A stretch of DNA of 37,288 nt. Origin: Thermoflexus hugenholtzii JAD2 (lineage in GTDB: Bacteria; Chloroflexota; UBA11872; UBA12225). The DNA lies in NCBI GenBank assembly GCA_945865725.1, contig CAMBEO010000019.1:1-37288 (forward strand), given 5' to 3'. Shown piece after piece: positions 36,446-37,288 of this stretch; the first letter of the stretch is position 1, and every line of letters starts with the position of its first letter. The notes below the pieces were generated by a model. The model made no database searches, was not told the origin of the DNA, and worked only from the letters and a program-made list of their open reading frames with translations. Position numbers and translations under genes: made by a program.

Positions 36446-36451
36446 AGAATA
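36446..36451 (-). promoter_or_regulatory. Possible -10 box of the MalY-type gene, near-leaderless
   Basis: TATTCT lies 8 nt before ATG 36437. GCGAGG between them ends only 2 nt before the ATG, too close for a normal ribosome site. A leaderless or 1-nt leader mRNA is likely. Confidence 0.35.
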
Positions 36452-36494
36452 CTCCTCGACGACGCGGGACCACCATGGGCGGGGGGTTCCCGGG

Positions 36495-37288
36495 TCAAGC
36501 GGCAGGTGGTACGTGGCCGCGCGACCGGCCCCCGCGGACGAGAAGCACGGCGGCGATGGCGAGGCCCGCGAGTGAGCCGAGCCGGCCGAGCATGACGGAC
36601 GTCGGCATGAACTCGAGGTCGATGACGTGGTCCCCCGCCGGGACGTCGATCACGCGCGCCAAGGTGCCGTCCGTGTGGAGGATGGGAACGGCGGTGCCGT
36701 CGACGGTCGCGCGCCACCCCGGGTACGGCGTGTCGGAGATGGTGATGCGAGCGTCACGCGCCATCGTCGTGGCAATGCGCAGGTGGTCGGGATCGTCGGT
36801 CACCCAGCTGGCGTGCCCGGCATCGGTCGGGTCGACACGCAAGCGCGCCGCGTCCGGGGAAGCGTCGCGCCACCCCAGGGGCGACGCCTGCCATGGCGAT
36901 TCGGGCGTGTCGATGGCGAGGCGCGTGACATGAACGGGGACGCGGGGGACGGTCGCTCGCACCGTGACCGCCCGCAGGGTCGACCCGCCCGGGTTCGGCA
37001 CGGTCGTGCGGTACTCGTACGTGTCGTAGCGCCCGCCGACGGCGCCAGTGACGCGCGTGACGAGGGAGGAGGGCGCCGCGTCGTGGGCGATACGGGCGCG
37101 CACGTCCGGGCGGTCGTACGCCCACTCGGCGACCTCGATGCCGGCGCGCAGGGGTATCCGGATATCGCCGGTCACGGTGGTGAGGGTCACCTCGGCGACG
37201 GTCGAACCTTGCGCCACGTCGGTGGCCTCGCCGAGGAAGGCGACGACGTGCAACCGGTCCCATGCGACGGGCGCGCCCCTGGCATCCC
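36495..37288 (-). CDS. YfhO-like membrane protein, C-terminal part only
   Basis: The reading frame is open to the right window edge, so the N-terminus and most membrane helices are outside. About 264 residues are visible. The extracytoplasmic part is beta-rich (YEYRTTVPNPGG, VRATVPRVPVHV), followed by the motif YPGWRATVDGTAVPI, then VIDVPAGDHVIDLEFMP and a final membrane helix (LAGLAIAAVLLV). This order (YPGW-x-A-x-VDG, VPAG-x-H, P-x-S-x-x-x-G) is typical of the C-terminus of YfhO-type proteins, which are GT-C-related and act in glycosylation of surface polymers in Bacillus and Listeria. It fits the adjoining polysaccharide locus. The apparent TTG start at 37253 is not a real start. Confidence 0.75.
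   Translation of the reverse strand, partial: DARGAPVAWDRLHVVAFLGEATDVAQGSTVAEVTLTTVTGDIRIPLRAGIEVAEWAYDRPDVRARIAHDAAPSSLVTRVTGAVGGRYDTYEYRTTVPNPGGSTLRAVTVRATVPRVPVHVTRLAIDTPESPWQASPLGWRDASPDAARLRVDPTDAGHASWVTDDPDHLRIATTMARDARITISDTPYPGWRATVDGTAVPILHTDGTLARVIDVPAGDHVIDLEFMPTSVMLGRLGSLAGLAIAAVLLVRGGRSRGHVPPAA

Overview
The window is about 37 kb of very GC-rich bacterial DNA, densely coding in blocks on both strands. Gene content and style suggest an uncultured Chloroflexota-like bacterium. The hints are an FtsA-like ATPase followed by a membrane protein with a baseplate-J-like domain, a GAAC-N4-GTTC type LexA box, a free-standing recX, a gatCAB operon interrupted by an aminotransferase gene, and abundant small GC-rich hairpin repeats. 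The taxonomic call is an inference from style, not from a marker search. No rRNA, tRNA, CRISPR array, transposase or phage gene was seen.

Layout. (1) 1-5242: clpC (minus, cut by the left edge) and alaS (plus) diverge from a 128-bp spacer with a symmetric -10 element. (2) 5243-5950: a gene-free stretch with hairpins. (3) 5951-11879: an envelope and cell-division-like block on the plus strand: FtsA-like ATPase, baseplate-J-like membrane protein, ruvX, mltG. (4) 11991-19244, minus strand: gatC, gatA, a class I/II aminotransferase, gatB and rlmD, with very tight or overlapping junctions from the aminotransferase onward. It makes the amidotransferase for Gln-tRNA(Gln)/Asn-tRNA(Asn) plus an rRNA methyltransferase with a giant disordered N-terminus. 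(5) 19590-25057: pentapeptide-repeat protein, PcrA/UvrD helicase, a divergent zinc dehydrogenase, and recX with two LexA-like boxes. (6) 25151-25851: a FitAB/VapBC-type toxin-antitoxin pair. (7) 26035-37288: a surface-polysaccharide locus with a GT2 glycosyltransferase, a small unknown protein, a Wzm/Wzt-type ABC exporter, a GT2-GT4 fusion glycosyltransferase and a GT-C membrane glycosyltransferase. It is followed by a convergent MalY/PatB-type lyase and the C-terminal part of a YfhO-like membrane protein cut by the right edge.

The most unusual theme is two families of small palindromic repeats. Family 1 has a core like CCTCYCCCGC-loop-GCGGGAGAGG; family 2 has a core GCGGGCA-N3/4-TGCCCGC. They occur between genes and also, without breaking the frame, inside genes: recX, rlmD, the GT2-GT4 fusion and three places in the GT-C protein. 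In the fusion protein the repeat lies exactly at the junction of the two enzyme domains. This resembles the protein-coding palindromic elements known from Rickettsia. Other points of interest are SOS-type operators next to the recX -10 element, several genes whose -10 box lies only 6-8 nt before the ATG (likely leaderless mRNAs), and a similar accessory domain that seems to occur in both the exporter ATPase and the fusion glycosyltransferase.
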